From CAZBGQ01 sp964491515 (GTDB lineage Bacteria; Patescibacteriota; Gracilibacteria; UBA1369; UBA12473): a stretch of 64,000 bases of DNA. The position numbers and the translations under genes were made by a program. Shown piece by piece: positions 7,937 through 17,240 of the stretch. The stretch lies in the NCBI GenBank assembly GCA_964491515.1, contig CAZBGQ010000001.1, positions 107,732 through 171,731 on the forward strand, written 5' to 3'. Each line of letters starts with the position of its first letter. Within the stretch, counting starts at the first letter, position 1. The notes under the pieces were generated by a model that was given only the letters and a program-made list of their open reading frames with translations, was not told the DNA's origin and ran no database searches.

Positions 7937-9736
7937 CTATCGATTAGAAAGGTATTGATAAATAGCCACCGCGACTTCATCACGAGTCAATTCACGATCA
8001 GCATCAAGGTAAGAAGCATGACGATCAGGGAACAACTCATAACGTTCCGCCACCCCAGCGTATTTTGCATACCAAGCTGAACCATAAACATCACGATAAG
8101 AATAAGAAAGATTGGTATCTAATTCAAAATTCAACGTCAACATCTTAAGGAATTCAGCCGTATTCACCGTATTTCCGGGACGAAACAAACCATCAGGATG
8201 ACCACTAATCACACCAAGAACAGAAGCTGCCACCACATACCGTGTATACCACTGATTATCCATTACATCCGGGAAACGACCATTATTATTGATCTCAGGG
8301 ATATCACCATGTCGTGACAACAATAGGAACTTAGCCGCTTCTGCGCGATTAACAGTCCTAGAGCCTTTAAATTCGCCATCAGGGAATCCACCAATCACAG
8401 CACGACGATATAATTCGGCCGCTGCACGGCCTTCAACTGAATCCATATCTGTATCTGGGAAAGGATTATCATAACTAACCGTATTCACAAGCACCTCGTC
8501 TTCAAATCCTGCAGGAGGCAACGTCTCAACGAATTCAACAACCTCGGCCTCAACTCCAAAATCAAAGCTAAACACATTCACTTCTGAATAACGTTCTTCA
8601 ATCAAATCATTGTAATCTGCACTAATCACCACTGTATACTCACCTGGCTCAGAAACACCTAAATTAGCTAAAGTTACAATCGCACGTTGATGACACACAT
8701 TGTGCGTGAATTCATCAAAGAAATGACTAGACTTATATGTCTCCAAAAACTCACCATCTTTTTCATACAAATTCGTCAAAACTTGAATCGAGTGATCAAA
8801 GGTAGCATCTCCATCATTACAAAGTTGAGCACGAATTTCTGGTTGAACAGTAAATTCAGCACGATCTTCAAGAAATGCAGTCCCAATACGAATTTCTGGC
8901 ACGCGATCTTCTTCTTCTATCTGATCCAAAACACAATAGTAACCCTCACGTACATACCCTGCCTTACAGGAGAATGTATAATGATCTAAATAGTAACCAT
9001 CCATAATTCTATCAACACAACTGGAAGGCAACCCATTAGTAGGGAAAAGACGACAAGCAGGCACAGGGTCCACACATTCACCTACGTAAGAAACATAAGG
9101 AGAAGAACAGGTGGCAACTTCAAGATCAAGTTCACCCCAGTCGCCACCAGAAGCAGCAACACTAAACTGCCCACTTTCTATGGATCCAGCCGGAACATAC
9201 ATATTACCCTGATCCCCATTAGAATCTTCCCAATGAATAGAAGCGGGTTCTGAAAAATCATCAGGCCCCCCCACTACGAGAGCAAATTCATGACTCGCCT
9301 CTGCCTCTGTAGCAAGCTGAAACATCACAGAAAAAGTGAATCGTGAATGAGAAGGCAAATGAAAATCTAAATTAGTAAATTCGATAACACCTTGATCATT
9401 TACATTCTCATAATCTGAAAGAACCATCCCCGTACTAGAGTTAACCAACCAAAACGATTCAAAATCATTCTCATTATAGAGCCCTTCCAATTCAACTAAA
9501 AAATCAGTTAAATCATAACCTCCACCATCATCACCACGAGCTCCATAATAAGTATCCACCGTCATACGAAGCCCCTCAACCGCCCCCATATCAGAAGAAA
9601 TAGTCTGACCTAGAATAGAAAAGTTACGATCAACCTGCAAACTAACAGGAGGACCTCCAGCAAAAGCCAATTGAGGCACAAGCCCTGTCACCAAAAGCGA
9701 CAACACAATCAAATAAGAAAAAAATGAACGCAACAT
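7937..9736 (-). CDS. Secreted SLH-domain surface protein
   Basis: 599-aa exported protein. Seen: signal peptide (residues 1-26: LIVLSLLVTGLVPQLAFA then GG); a beta-rich N-terminal region; a Cys-rich module at about 208-270 with eight or more cysteines; a CARDB-like beta-sandwich region near 280-395 (VPEIRIGTAFLED..., PGEYTVVISADYND); and three C-terminal S-layer homology repeats at about 430-599 (FPDGEFKGSRTVNRAEAAKF, HPDGLFRPGNTVNTAEFLKM and a third ending DREL TRDEVAVAIYQYL). SLH repeats normally anchor proteins to cell-wall polymers, so this is probably cell-surface attached. The Cys-rich module may be disulfide-bonded outside the membrane. Stands alone between two terminators. Confidence 0.9.
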   Translation of the reverse strand: MLRSFFSYLIVLSLLVTGLVPQLAFAGGPPVSLQVDRNFSILGQTISSDMGAVEGLRMTVDTYYGARGDDGGGYDLTDFLVELEGLYNENDFESFWLVNSSTGMVLSDYENVNDQGVIEFTNLDFHLPSHSRFTFSVMFQLATEAEASHEFALVVGGPDDFSEPASIHWEDSNGDQGNMYVPAGSIESGQFSVAASGGDWGELDLEVATCSSPYVSYVGECVDPVPACRLFPTNGLPSSCVDRIMDGYYLDHYTFSCKAGYVREGYYCVLDQIEEEDRVPEIRIGTAFLEDRAEFTVQPEIRAQLCNDGDATFDHSIQVLTNLYEKDGEFLETYKSSHFFDEFTHNVCHQRAIVTLANLGVSEPGEYTVVISADYNDLIEERYSEVNVFSFDFGVEAEVVEFVETLPPAGFEDEVLVNTVSYDNPFPDTDMDSVEGRAAAELYRRAVIGGFPDGEFKGSRTVNRAEAAKFLLLSRHGDIPEINNNGRFPDVMDNQWYTRYVVAASVLGVISGHPDGLFRPGNTVNTAEFLKMLTLNFELDTNLSYSYRDVYGSAWYAKYAGVAERYELFPDRHASYLDADRELTRDEVAVAIYQYLSNR

Positions 9737-9798
9737 CGTAAAAAGATTAAAAATAAAATCACACTATCATCGAAAACGTAGACCTAAACTCTATCTTA

Positions 9799-9838
9799 CA
9801 AAAAAACTCCTGAAACCCAAAGGGAAACAAGAGTTTTC
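9799..9838 (-). terminator. Terminator of rplY
   Basis: On the - strand AAAACTCTTG and CAGGAGTTTT form the base of a hairpin closed by CCC/GGG at its tip, followed by a T-run, 10 nt after the rplY stop. It lies before the next gene start in the same direction. Confidence 0.8.
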
Positions 9839-9849
9839 TAAAATTAAAA

Positions 9850-10521
9850 CTATTCAGCGCCTTCTTCTTTAGCTTCGCCACCTTCGGCACCTTCAACGCC
9901 TTCTTCACCTTCCGCGCCTTCTTCTCCCTCAGGAACAGCTGCACCAACCGGCTCATCAACCTCTTCTTCTGCCGGAGCAGAAACACTAGCTACCGTACGC
10001 TCCATATCAACCAAAACCTCTAACTTATCAGAAATATTCAAATCACTCACATGAATCACCGTATTGAAATCTTCCAACACACTGATATCTACTTCGATCG
10101 AATGAATCAAATCACCAGGCAAACATTTCACTTCAATTTCAGTAATGTTAGTCATAAGCATACCACCCAAATCCTTAACCGCTGAAGATGTTCCAACAAA
10201 ATCAAGAGGGATATTGGCATGCACCGGCTTATTCATATTAACATTCACAAAATCAACGTGTCTCATTTTTCCTGATACTGGCTCGAAATCAACGTTCTGA
10301 ACCAAAACTTTTCGAGAAGCTCCTTCTCCAACAGTAAGATCAATCACCGTATTTTCACCAGCCACAATATAAGCTTTACGAAAATCTTGATAATCCATCT
10401 GAACAGAAAGATTCTCTTGTTGAGAACCATAAATTTCAGCAGGCAAGAGACTTTCCAACAAAAGGTGCTTGGCTTTAACGGATTTATTCCGTGGCTCAGC
10501 CTTTAATAGTACATTATCCAT
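9850..10521 (-). CDS. rplY: Ribosomal protein bL25 (CTC form)
   Basis: 223-aa long form of bL25, which binds 5S rRNA in the 50S subunit. Seen: the N-terminal L25 domain (residues 1-90: LKAEPRNK..., DFRKAYIVAGENTVIDL, GKMRHVDFVNV) and the C-terminal TL5/CTC beta domain (about 95-185: VHANIPLDFVG, DLIHSIEVDISVLEDFNTV). The tail (about 190-223) is Glu/Gly/Ala-only low complexity, unlike the core but common in this form. Monocistronic: terminator after it, and ybaB is divergent. No Shine-Dalgarno. Confidence 0.95.
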   Translation of the reverse strand: MDNVLLKAEPRNKSVKAKHLLLESLLPAEIYGSQQENLSVQMDYQDFRKAYIVAGENTVIDLTVGEGASRKVLVQNVDFEPVSGKMRHVDFVNVNMNKPVHANIPLDFVGTSSAVKDLGGMLMTNITEIEVKCLPGDLIHSIEVDISVLEDFNTVIHVSDLNISDKLEVLVDMERTVASVSAPAEEEVDEPVGAAVPEGEEGAEGEEGVEGAEGGEAKEEGAE

Positions 10522-10591
10522 GTTTAAATCGGGTTACAGCAGGGTGGATATTACCGAAAAAGGGCTCAAGTGGCAAGAGAAAGTTAAAATC

Positions 10592-10620
10592 TTGGCCAAG
10601 CCCACGTCCTCTGGTATTCT
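10592..10620 (+). promoter_or_regulatory. Candidate sigma70 promoter for ybaB-mltG
   Basis: TTGGCC (10592-10597), 17-nt spacer, TATTCT (10615-10620), 33 nt before the ybaB ATG in the rplY/ybaB divergent interval. Confidence 0.4.
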
Positions 10621-10653
10621 ACCAGGGCTTACCTAACCTTTAAATCATAAAAA

Positions 10654-10959
10654 ATGAGCAAATTCCAACAAGCAAAAGACATGCTTAAACTTCAAAAACA
10701 GGCAAAAAATGTCAAAAAGAAATTATCCAATATTCACATTGAAGCTGAAGAAGAAGGCGTAAAAATCACCATTAACGGAGAACAAGAGATTGTAAGCGTA
10801 GAGATTAGCGATGAAGCCATGAAAGACAAATCTAAACTCGAAACAGCCATTCTTACCTGCATGAAAAAAGGTCTCAAAAAATCTCAAGAAGTCGCCGCCG
10901 TGAACATGAAAGAAATAATGGACCAAATGGGACTCAACATGCCAGGAATGGGCGCCTAA
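10654..10959 (+). CDS. ybaB: YbaB/EbfC nucleoid-associated protein
   Basis: 101-aa dimeric DNA-binding protein of the YbaB/EbfC family. Seen: N-terminal charged helix (QAKDMLKLQKQAKNVKKKL), three-strand sheet (IEAEEEGVKITINGEQEIVSVEI) and a C-terminal helix with the family's LETAILTCMKKGLKKSQEVAA pattern read across residues 70-90. Usually found by dnaX-recR; here it precedes mltG by 19 nt, so co-transcription is likely. The leader is AT-rich without Shine-Dalgarno. Confidence 0.93.
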   Translation: MSKFQQAKDMLKLQKQAKNVKKKLSNIHIEAEEEGVKITINGEQEIVSVEISDEAMKDKSKLETAILTCMKKGLKKSQEVAAVNMKEIMDQMGLNMPGMGA

Positions 10960-10978
10960 CCGAATTGACCCCCTCCTC

Positions 10979-12007
10979 ATGAGAGTAAAACGCTCAACCG
11001 GATTTGGAACTTACCTAATCATTCTCCTCATAACTATTGGAGTGCTTTTAGGATTTCACAGCATGCGCTCTGGAGATGAAATCTGGCTCACCACTCCACT
11101 AAATTCAGACAATGAACAAACCATCATTTTTGACATTGAAAAAGGTGAAAACGGAAAAACAGTGGCTCAGAACCTCAAAGACAAAGGCCTAATCGACAGT
11201 TATCGAAAATTTTATGGATACCTCAAAGACAATGAACTTGGGCAAGATATTCAAGCGGGACGATTCATACTCAACCCCTCTATGTCCCCTGCCAAGATAG
11301 TCAATTCACTCATTAGTGGAAGCGGACAAGTTGCGATCACCATTCCTGAAGGATTCACGCTAGAACAAATTGATGACCGAATCACCGCCGCAGGGTTATC
11401 CCCCGATGATCAGTTTAAAAACTGTGCCAAAAACTGCCCCCTCTCTGAATCTTGGGACTTCCTAAAAAACGCTTCCTCGACCGAAGGCTACTTATTTCCA
11501 GACACCTTTTTCGTAGATCCAGCCAGCTACACTAGCGAAGGATTTATACATCGATTACTCAGCAACTTCGAAACTAAATTTCTCACCAAAGAAAACCAAA
11601 CCTCTCTCAATAAAGCCAGCAGAACATTAGACGACATCATCATCATGGCTTCCATTGTGGAACGCGAAGCCTTCCTTGCCGAGGACTACCCCGTCATCGC
11701 CGGAATTTTATGGAAACGCCTCGACAACGGATGGGCCCTAGATGCCGACGCCACCTTACTTTATGTCCTCGACTCCCCTTCTGACCTCGTCGCCAACCTA
11801 AACCTAGACTCTCCCTACAACTCACGGAAAAACCGAGGACTTCCCCCCACCGCCATCTCTAACCCTGGGATGACCGCCCTTACCGCCGCCCTATACCCCG
11901 AAGATTCCCCTTACTGGTTTTACCTAAACGATCAAGAAACCGGGAAAGCACACTTCGCCGTAAGCAACGACGAACACAATGTGAATAAGGCAAAATGGTT
12001 ACGGTAA
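10979..12007 (+). CDS. mltG: Endolytic murein transglycosylase MltG (YceG)
   Basis: 342-aa membrane-anchored enzyme that cleaves nascent glycan strands and helps end peptidoglycan chains. Seen: N-terminal transmembrane helix (about 11-27, YLIILLITIGVLLGF), LysM-like region near 45-115 (KGENGKTVAQNLKDKGLI), and the YceG catalytic domain with the glutamate in IIMASIVEREAF, then the family's ALDADATLLYVL, SPYNSRKNRGLPPTAISNPG and ALYPEDSPYWFYL blocks. Full length. Downstream, still in frame after the stop, lies a remnant of another gene. Confidence 0.95.
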   Translation: MRVKRSTGFGTYLIILLITIGVLLGFHSMRSGDEIWLTTPLNSDNEQTIIFDIEKGENGKTVAQNLKDKGLIDSYRKFYGYLKDNELGQDIQAGRFILNPSMSPAKIVNSLISGSGQVAITIPEGFTLEQIDDRITAAGLSPDDQFKNCAKNCPLSESWDFLKNASSTEGYLFPDTFFVDPASYTSEGFIHRLLSNFETKFLTKENQTSLNKASRTLDDIIIMASIVEREAFLAEDYPVIAGILWKRLDNGWALDADATLLYVLDSPSDLVANLNLDSPYNSRKNRGLPPTAISNPGMTALTAALYPEDSPYWFYLNDQETGKAHFAVSNDEHNVNKAKWLR

Positions 12008-12097
12008 AAAATCATTGAACACAATGGCGGAGTTTTCGACGAAGAGTATGAATTTGAAGGAGAAATGGTGAAGAGGTATTGGGTTGACTTAAACTAA
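12008..12097 (+). pseudogene. Remnant C-terminus of a GNAT acetyltransferase
   Basis: Directly after the mltG TAA, in the same frame, 29 codons read IIEHNGGVFDEEYEFEGE then MVKRYWVDLN and a TAA. This matches the usual C-terminal end of one group of GNAT N-acetyltransferases (IIEKNGG...RRYWI type). It has no start codon and no acetyl-CoA site, and overlaps the 3' end of trpA on the other strand by 9 nt. Interpreted as the leftover of a deleted gene. Confidence 0.6.
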
Positions 12098-12820
12098 TGT
12101 CCCCATCAATTCCCCAATCTCTCCTGCCTTTCCCTCTTCAATCAACTTCACCAACGCACTCCCCACGATCACTCCATTAGCGCCTGCATCGCGAATTTGG
12201 TCAACATGAGCTCGATCACTCACGCCAAATCCAACCAATACTGGAATGTCCGTTTGATTCTTTAGATTTGTAATCACGCCCTCAAGTTGCGCAGATAAAT
12301 CTTTCCGCGCACCTGTCACACCAGGAGTGCTCACCAAATAAATAAAATAAGGCTGTGCTTCGAAGATCGCTTCCAATCGTTCTGTTGGAGTCAATTCAGA
12401 GGCCATGTAAACCATTTTTACTCCATGCTTCTGCGCCAACGTAAGTGCCTCTTGGCCACGCGTACAATCCACTGGTAAATCAGCAATCAACACACTCGTA
12501 ACTCCAGCCTTAGCCGCACACTCAAAAAATCGCTCCACCCCATATTTGAACACCAAATTATAATAAAGGAGCAAGTTGACTGGTAAATCCGTAAATTCTC
12601 TCACCTCTTCAATAAATTCAAATGCACGATCAGTATTCATCCCCGCTTTAAGTGCACGTTGATCTGCCAACTGAATCGTTGGTCCATCGGCTACAGGGTC
12701 ACTAAAGGGAAATCCAAGTTCAAGCATGGTCGCCCCTCCCTCCACGTACGCCTTCACAATTTCGAGGGATTTTTCATATAAAGGATCACCCACAACGGTA
12801 AAAGGAACAAAATGAAACAT
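12089..12820 (-). CDS. trpA: Tryptophan synthase alpha subunit
   Basis: Cleaves indole-3-glycerol phosphate to indole and passes it to TrpB in the alpha2-beta2 complex. At 243 aa it is slightly short. Seen: MLELGFPFSDPVADGPTIQ (catalytic Glu region), LLLYYNLVFKYGVERF, VLIADLPVD (catalytic Asp), YLVSTPGVTGARKDLS and VLVGFGVSDRAHV, phosphate-binding VIVGSALVKLIEEG. The N-terminus begins right at MFHFVPFTVVGDP, lacking the helix-0 extension found in longer TrpA. The start overlaps the trpB stop (TAATG), so translation is coupled. Last gene of the operon. Confidence 0.96.
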   Translation of the reverse strand: MFHFVPFTVVGDPLYEKSLEIVKAYVEGGATMLELGFPFSDPVADGPTIQLADQRALKAGMNTDRAFEFIEEVREFTDLPVNLLLYYNLVFKYGVERFFECAAKAGVTSVLIADLPVDCTRGQEALTLAQKHGVKMVYMASELTPTERLEAIFEAQPYFIYLVSTPGVTGARKDLSAQLEGVITNLKNQTDIPVLVGFGVSDRAHVDQIRDAGANGVIVGSALVKLIEEGKAGEIGELMGTLV

Positions 12821-13980
12821 TATTCAACAAGGTTACGAGATAAATCTTTATCACCACGACCGGACAAATTCACAATCACCACATCTTCAGGGCCAAAATT
12901 TCCTTTCTTCAAATAAGCCAAAGCATGTGACGACTCAATAGCAGGAATAATCCCCTCAATTTTAGAAAGAGAACGAAACGCTTCCAGCGCTTCCGCATCC
13001 GTGACCGCCTCATATTGAGCTCGCCCAGAATCATTGAGCAACGAATGCTCAGGCCCAACTCCTGGATAGTCCAATCCAGCCGCAACCGAATGCGCTTCCT
13101 GAATCTGACCATATTCATCCTGCAACACATAGGTTTCCGCCCCATGTAAAACTCCAATAGAACCTTTATTAATCGAAGCTGAGTGTTCATGGGTATCAAG
13201 TCCTTTCCCTGCCGCTTCTACTCCAATCAACTTCACATCTTCATCTGGGACAAATGCTTTGAAAATTCCAATCGCATTACTGCCCCCACCAACACAGGCA
13301 ACCACCGCATCCGGCAATCGACCTTCTTGCTCAAGAATTTGCTCTCGGGCTTCATCTCCAATCACTCGCTGAAATTCCGTCACCATCATAGGAAAAGGAT
13401 GCGGACCAGCCACCGAACCAAACACATAAAAAGTGTCCTCCGACTGCCCAACCCAGTAACGGAGCGCTTCATTGATTGCATCTTTAAGCGTTTTAGAACC
13501 TGATTCAACAGGGACAACTTCGGCTCCACACATTTTCATACGAAGCACATTTGGTTCCTGACGTTCAATATCCACCGCTCCCATAAAAATCTTAGTTTCC
13601 ATTCCAAACAGCGCACCCGCCATAGCCACCGCCACTCCGTGCTGGCCAGCTCCCGTTTCGGCAATGATTTTCTTCTTACCCATCATCTTAGCTAACAAAA
13701 CCTGCGCCACCGTATTGTTCGTTTTATGCGCGCCTCCATGAACCAAATCTTCACGCTTAAGATAAACCTTACAGCCCATGGCCTTAGAAAAATTCTCAGC
13801 ATGATAAAGCGGAGTTTTTCGTCCTAAATACGTCGAACGCAACCGCTCCAACTCCTTCAAAAACTCAGGATCATTTCGGAATCGTTCAAACCCTTCCTCC
13901 GTTTCATTCAAAACAGGAATCAACAATTCAGACACATACTGGCCTCCAAACCGCCCGAATTGGCCTTTGTCATTATTCAT
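12820..13980 (-). CDS. trpB: Tryptophan synthase beta subunit
   Basis: 386-aa PLP enzyme that joins indole and serine to give tryptophan. Seen: FGRFGGQYVSELLIPVL, PLP lysine in LKREDLVHGGAHKTNN, AETGAGQHGVA, phosphate-binding ACVGGGSNAIG, catalytic Glu in IGVEAAGKG, PGVGPEHS and the C-terminal NLSGRGDKDL. This is the standard TrpB1 length and motif set. It overlaps aroF upstream (ATGA) and trpA downstream (TAATG). Confidence 0.97.
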   Translation of the reverse strand: MNNDKGQFGRFGGQYVSELLIPVLNETEEGFERFRNDPEFLKELERLRSTYLGRKTPLYHAENFSKAMGCKVYLKREDLVHGGAHKTNNTVAQVLLAKMMGKKKIIAETGAGQHGVAVAMAGALFGMETKIFMGAVDIERQEPNVLRMKMCGAEVVPVESGSKTLKDAINEALRYWVGQSEDTFYVFGSVAGPHPFPMMVTEFQRVIGDEAREQILEQEGRLPDAVVACVGGGSNAIGIFKAFVPDEDVKLIGVEAAGKGLDTHEHSASINKGSIGVLHGAETYVLQDEYGQIQEAHSVAAGLDYPGVGPEHSLLNDSGRAQYEAVTDAEALEAFRSLSKIEGIIPAIESSHALAYLKKGNFGPEDVVIVNLSGRGDKDLSRNLVE

Positions 13981-14969
13981 ATTTTCATCTGGTTAAGGTC
14001 TTTCATTAGATCCTCAAAACTATCCAATGTGAGAGACTGCTTTCCATCCGACAACGCTTCACTTGGACGAGGATGCACTTCAATAATCAATCCATCCGCC
14101 CCCACCGCCTTCGCCGCCTTAGACAAAGGCTTCACAAGAGAATGAACCCCCGTTCCATGACTTGGATCCACTAAAATTGGTAAATGAGAAAGCTCCTTCA
14201 CTAAAGGCACAATATTCAAATCAAGCGTATTACGCGTCGCCGTTTCAAACGTTCGAATTCCACGCTCACACAAAATCACATTCGGATTTCCTTCATTCAG
14301 AATATATTCAGCCGCTAATAAAAACTCCTCCAAACGCGCAGACATTCCACGTTTTAATAAAATCGGCTTCTTAGTTTTCCCCACAGCTTTGAGCAGTTCG
14401 AAATTCTGCATATTCCGCGCTCCAATCTGAAGCACATCCGCATATTGCGCTACCACATCCAAATGATTCACCGACAACAATTCCGTAACAACTGATAATC
14501 CAGTTTCCTCACGTGCTTTCGCTAACAACTTCAAACCTTCTTCTCCCAATCCCTGAAACGAATAAGGACCGGTTCGAGGCTTAAAAGCGCCACCACGTAA
14601 CAAATGAGCGCCCGCAGCTTTTACCCCACGTGCTGCCTCAAGCAACTGTTCCTCAGATTCCACCGAACAAGGTCCGGCAATCACCACAAAATCTTCTCCC
14701 ACACGCACATCACCCACTTGCACCACCGTGGACTCAGGATGAAACTCTCGACTCACTAACTTATATGGCTTAGTCACATGAATAACCTCCTTAACTCCTG
14801 GAAATTGAATCAATGCATCCGCATTCACATAACCCGTATTGCCCATGATTCCAATCGCCGTCCGCTCTCGTCCCGGCAACTGCTCCGCCTTAAAACCCAG
14901 AACATCCAATTGGCTCAAAACCGCTTGGATTTGAGCTTCCGTCGCATTGTGATTCATCACTACTAACAT
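13977..14969 (-). CDS. aroF: DAHP synthase with N-terminal ACT-like domain
   Basis: Condenses phosphoenolpyruvate and erythrose 4-phosphate into DAHP, the first step towards chorismate. 330 aa when started at 14969, where ATG follows the trpCF stop by one base; an upstream start would overlap trpCF by about 100 nt. Seen: N-terminal ferredoxin/ACT-like domain (about 1-70, MLVVMNHNATEAQIQAVL) and the type I-beta catalytic barrel (VIAGPCSVES, AHLLRGGAFKPRTGPYSFQG, KRGMSARLEEFLLAAEYI, DPSHGTG, IIEVHPRP). The N-terminal domain in Thermotoga-type enzymes carries feedback control by aromatic amino acids. Placement inside the trp operon would feed the pathway and let TrpR control entry as well. Confidence 0.94.
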   Translation of the reverse strand: MLVVMNHNATEAQIQAVLSQLDVLGFKAEQLPGRERTAIGIMGNTGYVNADALIQFPGVKEVIHVTKPYKLVSREFHPESTVVQVGDVRVGEDFVVIAGPCSVESEEQLLEAARGVKAAGAHLLRGGAFKPRTGPYSFQGLGEEGLKLLAKAREETGLSVVTELLSVNHLDVVAQYADVLQIGARNMQNFELLKAVGKTKKPILLKRGMSARLEEFLLAAEYILNEGNPNVILCERGIRTFETATRNTLDLNIVPLVKELSHLPILVDPSHGTGVHSLVKPLSKAAKAVGADGLIIEVHPRPSEALSDGKQSLTLDSFEDLMKDLNQMKI

Positions 14970-14970
14970 C

Positions 14971-16281
14971 TTAAAGTTGGTTAATAAATTGTTGAATTTT
15001 TTGAAAATCTTTCCGCCCCTCCGTCTCAACGCCTCTCGCCACATCCACCACAAAAGGCTGATGCTCTTCAAGTACGTCCTTCACATTCGAAACATCAAGT
15101 CCGCCTGCCAAAAAATAATCACCTGAAGGCTGAGTCTCCAACGTAATCACGCCGGAAGAACCTTTTGGTAAATCAATCAACGGAATCACACCAAGAAAAG
15201 GCGTATCTCCCGCTAAAAATGACTTGATAACAGGCCTCTGAATTTGACTACAATACGCTTCATCCTCCTTTCCATGAAGCTGCACAAAGTCCAAATCCAA
15301 CGCTTCCGCTGTTTTATTCACAAATTCCACCGACTCATCTCTAAACAGTCCCACCGATTTCGATTTCGTTAATGAACTCCTTATGACACGAACGTCTTCC
15401 AGCTCAATAAAACGTGGACTCTCTTTTACAAAATTAAATCCCAACAACTCCACACCTTGCTCCTCACAAAACTGAGCCGTCTCCAAATCCTGAATTCCAC
15501 AAACCTTAACCAATGGCCGGTCCATAAACAATTCATGAATTTTCAAGCCTACATCCGGGAATTTCAAAATCGACGTTCCCACCAAAATCGCATCAACCTG
15601 TCCATCTAGACGCTGTCGATCTCGATGATTCCGAATACCACTTTCAGAAACCACCACCACCTCATCTGGGATTCTTTCCAATAAATCCAACGTGGTTTGA
15701 ATATCCACAGAAAACGTGTGCAAATCTCGATTATTGATTCCAACTATCTTAGCTCCCGAACGCAACGCACTCTCAAGTTCGTCCGCATTGTGCACTTCAA
15801 CCAACGCCTCCATCCCAAGAGATTCAGTCAATTCCCGAAACTCCCGCAACTTCGACTCATCAAGAATCGCAGCAATCAACAAAAGCGCGGACGCCCCCGC
15901 TTCCTTAGATTCAAAAACCTGAACTTCATCAATAATAAAATCCTTACGCAAAACCGGAAGCGCTGACACCTTGGCCACTTGCTTCAGATAATCCAAACTC
16001 CCCTGAAAAAATTGCTCATCCGTAATCACAGAAATCGCTGACGCTCCCGCCGCCTCATACGCTTTCGCCAAAACTATTGGATCAAAATCCTCACGAATCA
16101 CACCTTCACTTGGAGACGCTTTCTTAACTTCTGCAATGAATGAAATCGAAGAACGGCCCTGAAGCGCTTTTGAAAAACTGTACCCGAGCACAACTCCATC
16201 TCCAATTTTGGGCTTACTTAAACCACGAAGCTTCTCAACTTCTTTTTTCTTAACATCAACAATAGTGTCCAAAATCGTCAT
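14971..16281 (-). CDS. trpCF: Fused indole-3-glycerol-phosphate synthase / phosphoribosylanthranilate isomerase
   Basis: 436-aa bifunctional enzyme for two consecutive steps from PRA to indole-3-glycerol phosphate. N-terminal TrpC barrel (about 1-250): FIAEVKKASPSEGVIREDFDP, SVITDEQFFQGSLDYL, VLRKDFIIDEVQVFE, VGINNRDLHTF, VSESGIRNHRD. C-terminal TrpF barrel (about 255-436): LVKVCGIQDLETAQFCEEQG, LLGFNFVKESPRF, VGLFRDESVEFV, LDFVQLHGKEDEAYC, FLAGGLDVSNVKDVL. The order TrpC-TrpF is the enterobacterial fusion order. The start overlaps the trpD stop by 4 nt. Confidence 0.95.
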   Translation of the reverse strand: MTILDTIVDVKKKEVEKLRGLSKPKIGDGVVLGYSFSKALQGRSSISFIAEVKKASPSEGVIREDFDPIVLAKAYEAAGASAISVITDEQFFQGSLDYLKQVAKVSALPVLRKDFIIDEVQVFESKEAGASALLLIAAILDESKLREFRELTESLGMEALVEVHNADELESALRSGAKIVGINNRDLHTFSVDIQTTLDLLERIPDEVVVVSESGIRNHRDRQRLDGQVDAILVGTSILKFPDVGLKIHELFMDRPLVKVCGIQDLETAQFCEEQGVELLGFNFVKESPRFIELEDVRVIRSSLTKSKSVGLFRDESVEFVNKTAEALDLDFVQLHGKEDEAYCSQIQRPVIKSFLAGDTPFLGVIPLIDLPKGSSGVITLETQPSGDYFLAGGLDVSNVKDVLEEHQPFVVDVARGVETEGRKDFQKIQQFINQL

Positions 16282-17240
16282 AAGGCCTGCGTTAAATCAC
16301 GATACTGTTCAAAAAACTTATTCGCACGTCCAGAATCAATGGATTCCTTAGCCATAATCACGCCATTTGAAAAATCTTCAACACGTCCCGCCACATAAAA
16401 TCCCGCGGCCGCATTGGCCAACACCAAATCACGCTTAGCTCCCACCTCCTCCCCCTTTAAAATCGCATCAAAATCACGTGCATTGTCTTCAATTCCCCCA
16501 CCAAAAATATCCGAAACCAATGCCTCCTCCAGACCAAAATCAATCGGCGCAAATTCCGCACGTTCAATCACACCTTTATTCAATTCAAATATAGTCGTAC
16601 CACCTGTTACCGTCACTTCATCCAATCCATCACGTCCACACACCACCAACGCTCGTTCATGCTTCAATAACTTTAAAACCTCAACCATCAAAGCACCCAA
16701 TTCCAAATCCGAATTCGAAACTCCCAAAACTTGCCGTGTCACAAAGGCAGGATTCGTTAACGGCCCCAACAAGTTAAACACCGTTCTAACCCCCATCTTT
16801 TTACGTGCACTAGCCACATACTTCATTGCAGGATGGAACTGCCTCGCATACATAAATCCAATACCCATTTCATCCAAAGTTCTACCAACTTTTTCACCAC
16901 TCAACTCAATTTCACACCCCAACGCTTCGAGTACATCAAAACTACCACAACGACCACTGGCTGCACGATTCCCATGCTTCGCCACCTTCACACCTTCCGC
17001 AGCCAAAATAAAGGCACTGATGGTCGAAGTGTTGATTCGATCCAATCCAGAACCACCCGTTCCACATGTATCAATCGCATCCTCATGACCAGAAACACGC
17101 ACCACATGATCACGCATTACCTGAACCATTTCTGCCAACTCTTCAGGTAAAAGAGGCCTCTCATTGATTTCAGTAAGCACCGCAATGATCTCATCATCAG
17201 CCATTTCTCCTTTTAACATTTGTTCGATTGCCTTAGACAT
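16278..17240 (-). CDS. trpD: Anthranilate phosphoribosyltransferase
   Basis: 320-aa enzyme that transfers the phosphoribosyl group of PRPP to anthranilate. Seen: the glycine-rich PRPP loop DTCGTGGSGLDRINTST, VAKHGNRAASGRCGS (KHGNR motif), FMYARQFHPAMKYVASAR, FNLLGPLTNPA, and the DE metal pair in GRDGLDEVTVTG. Family-typical length. Overlaps trpG by 8 nt upstream and trpCF by 4 nt downstream. It is a separate gene, not fused to trpG. Confidence 0.96.
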   Translation of the reverse strand: MSKAIEQMLKGEMADDEIIAVLTEINERPLLPEELAEMVQVMRDHVVRVSGHEDAIDTCGTGGSGLDRINTSTISAFILAAEGVKVAKHGNRAASGRCGSFDVLEALGCEIELSGEKVGRTLDEMGIGFMYARQFHPAMKYVASARKKMGVRTVFNLLGPLTNPAFVTRQVLGVSNSDLELGALMVEVLKLLKHERALVVCGRDGLDEVTVTGGTTIFELNKGVIERAEFAPIDFGLEEALVSDIFGGGIEDNARDFDAILKGEEVGAKRDLVLANAAAGFYVAGRVEDFSNGVIMAKESIDSGRANKFFEQYRDLTQAL

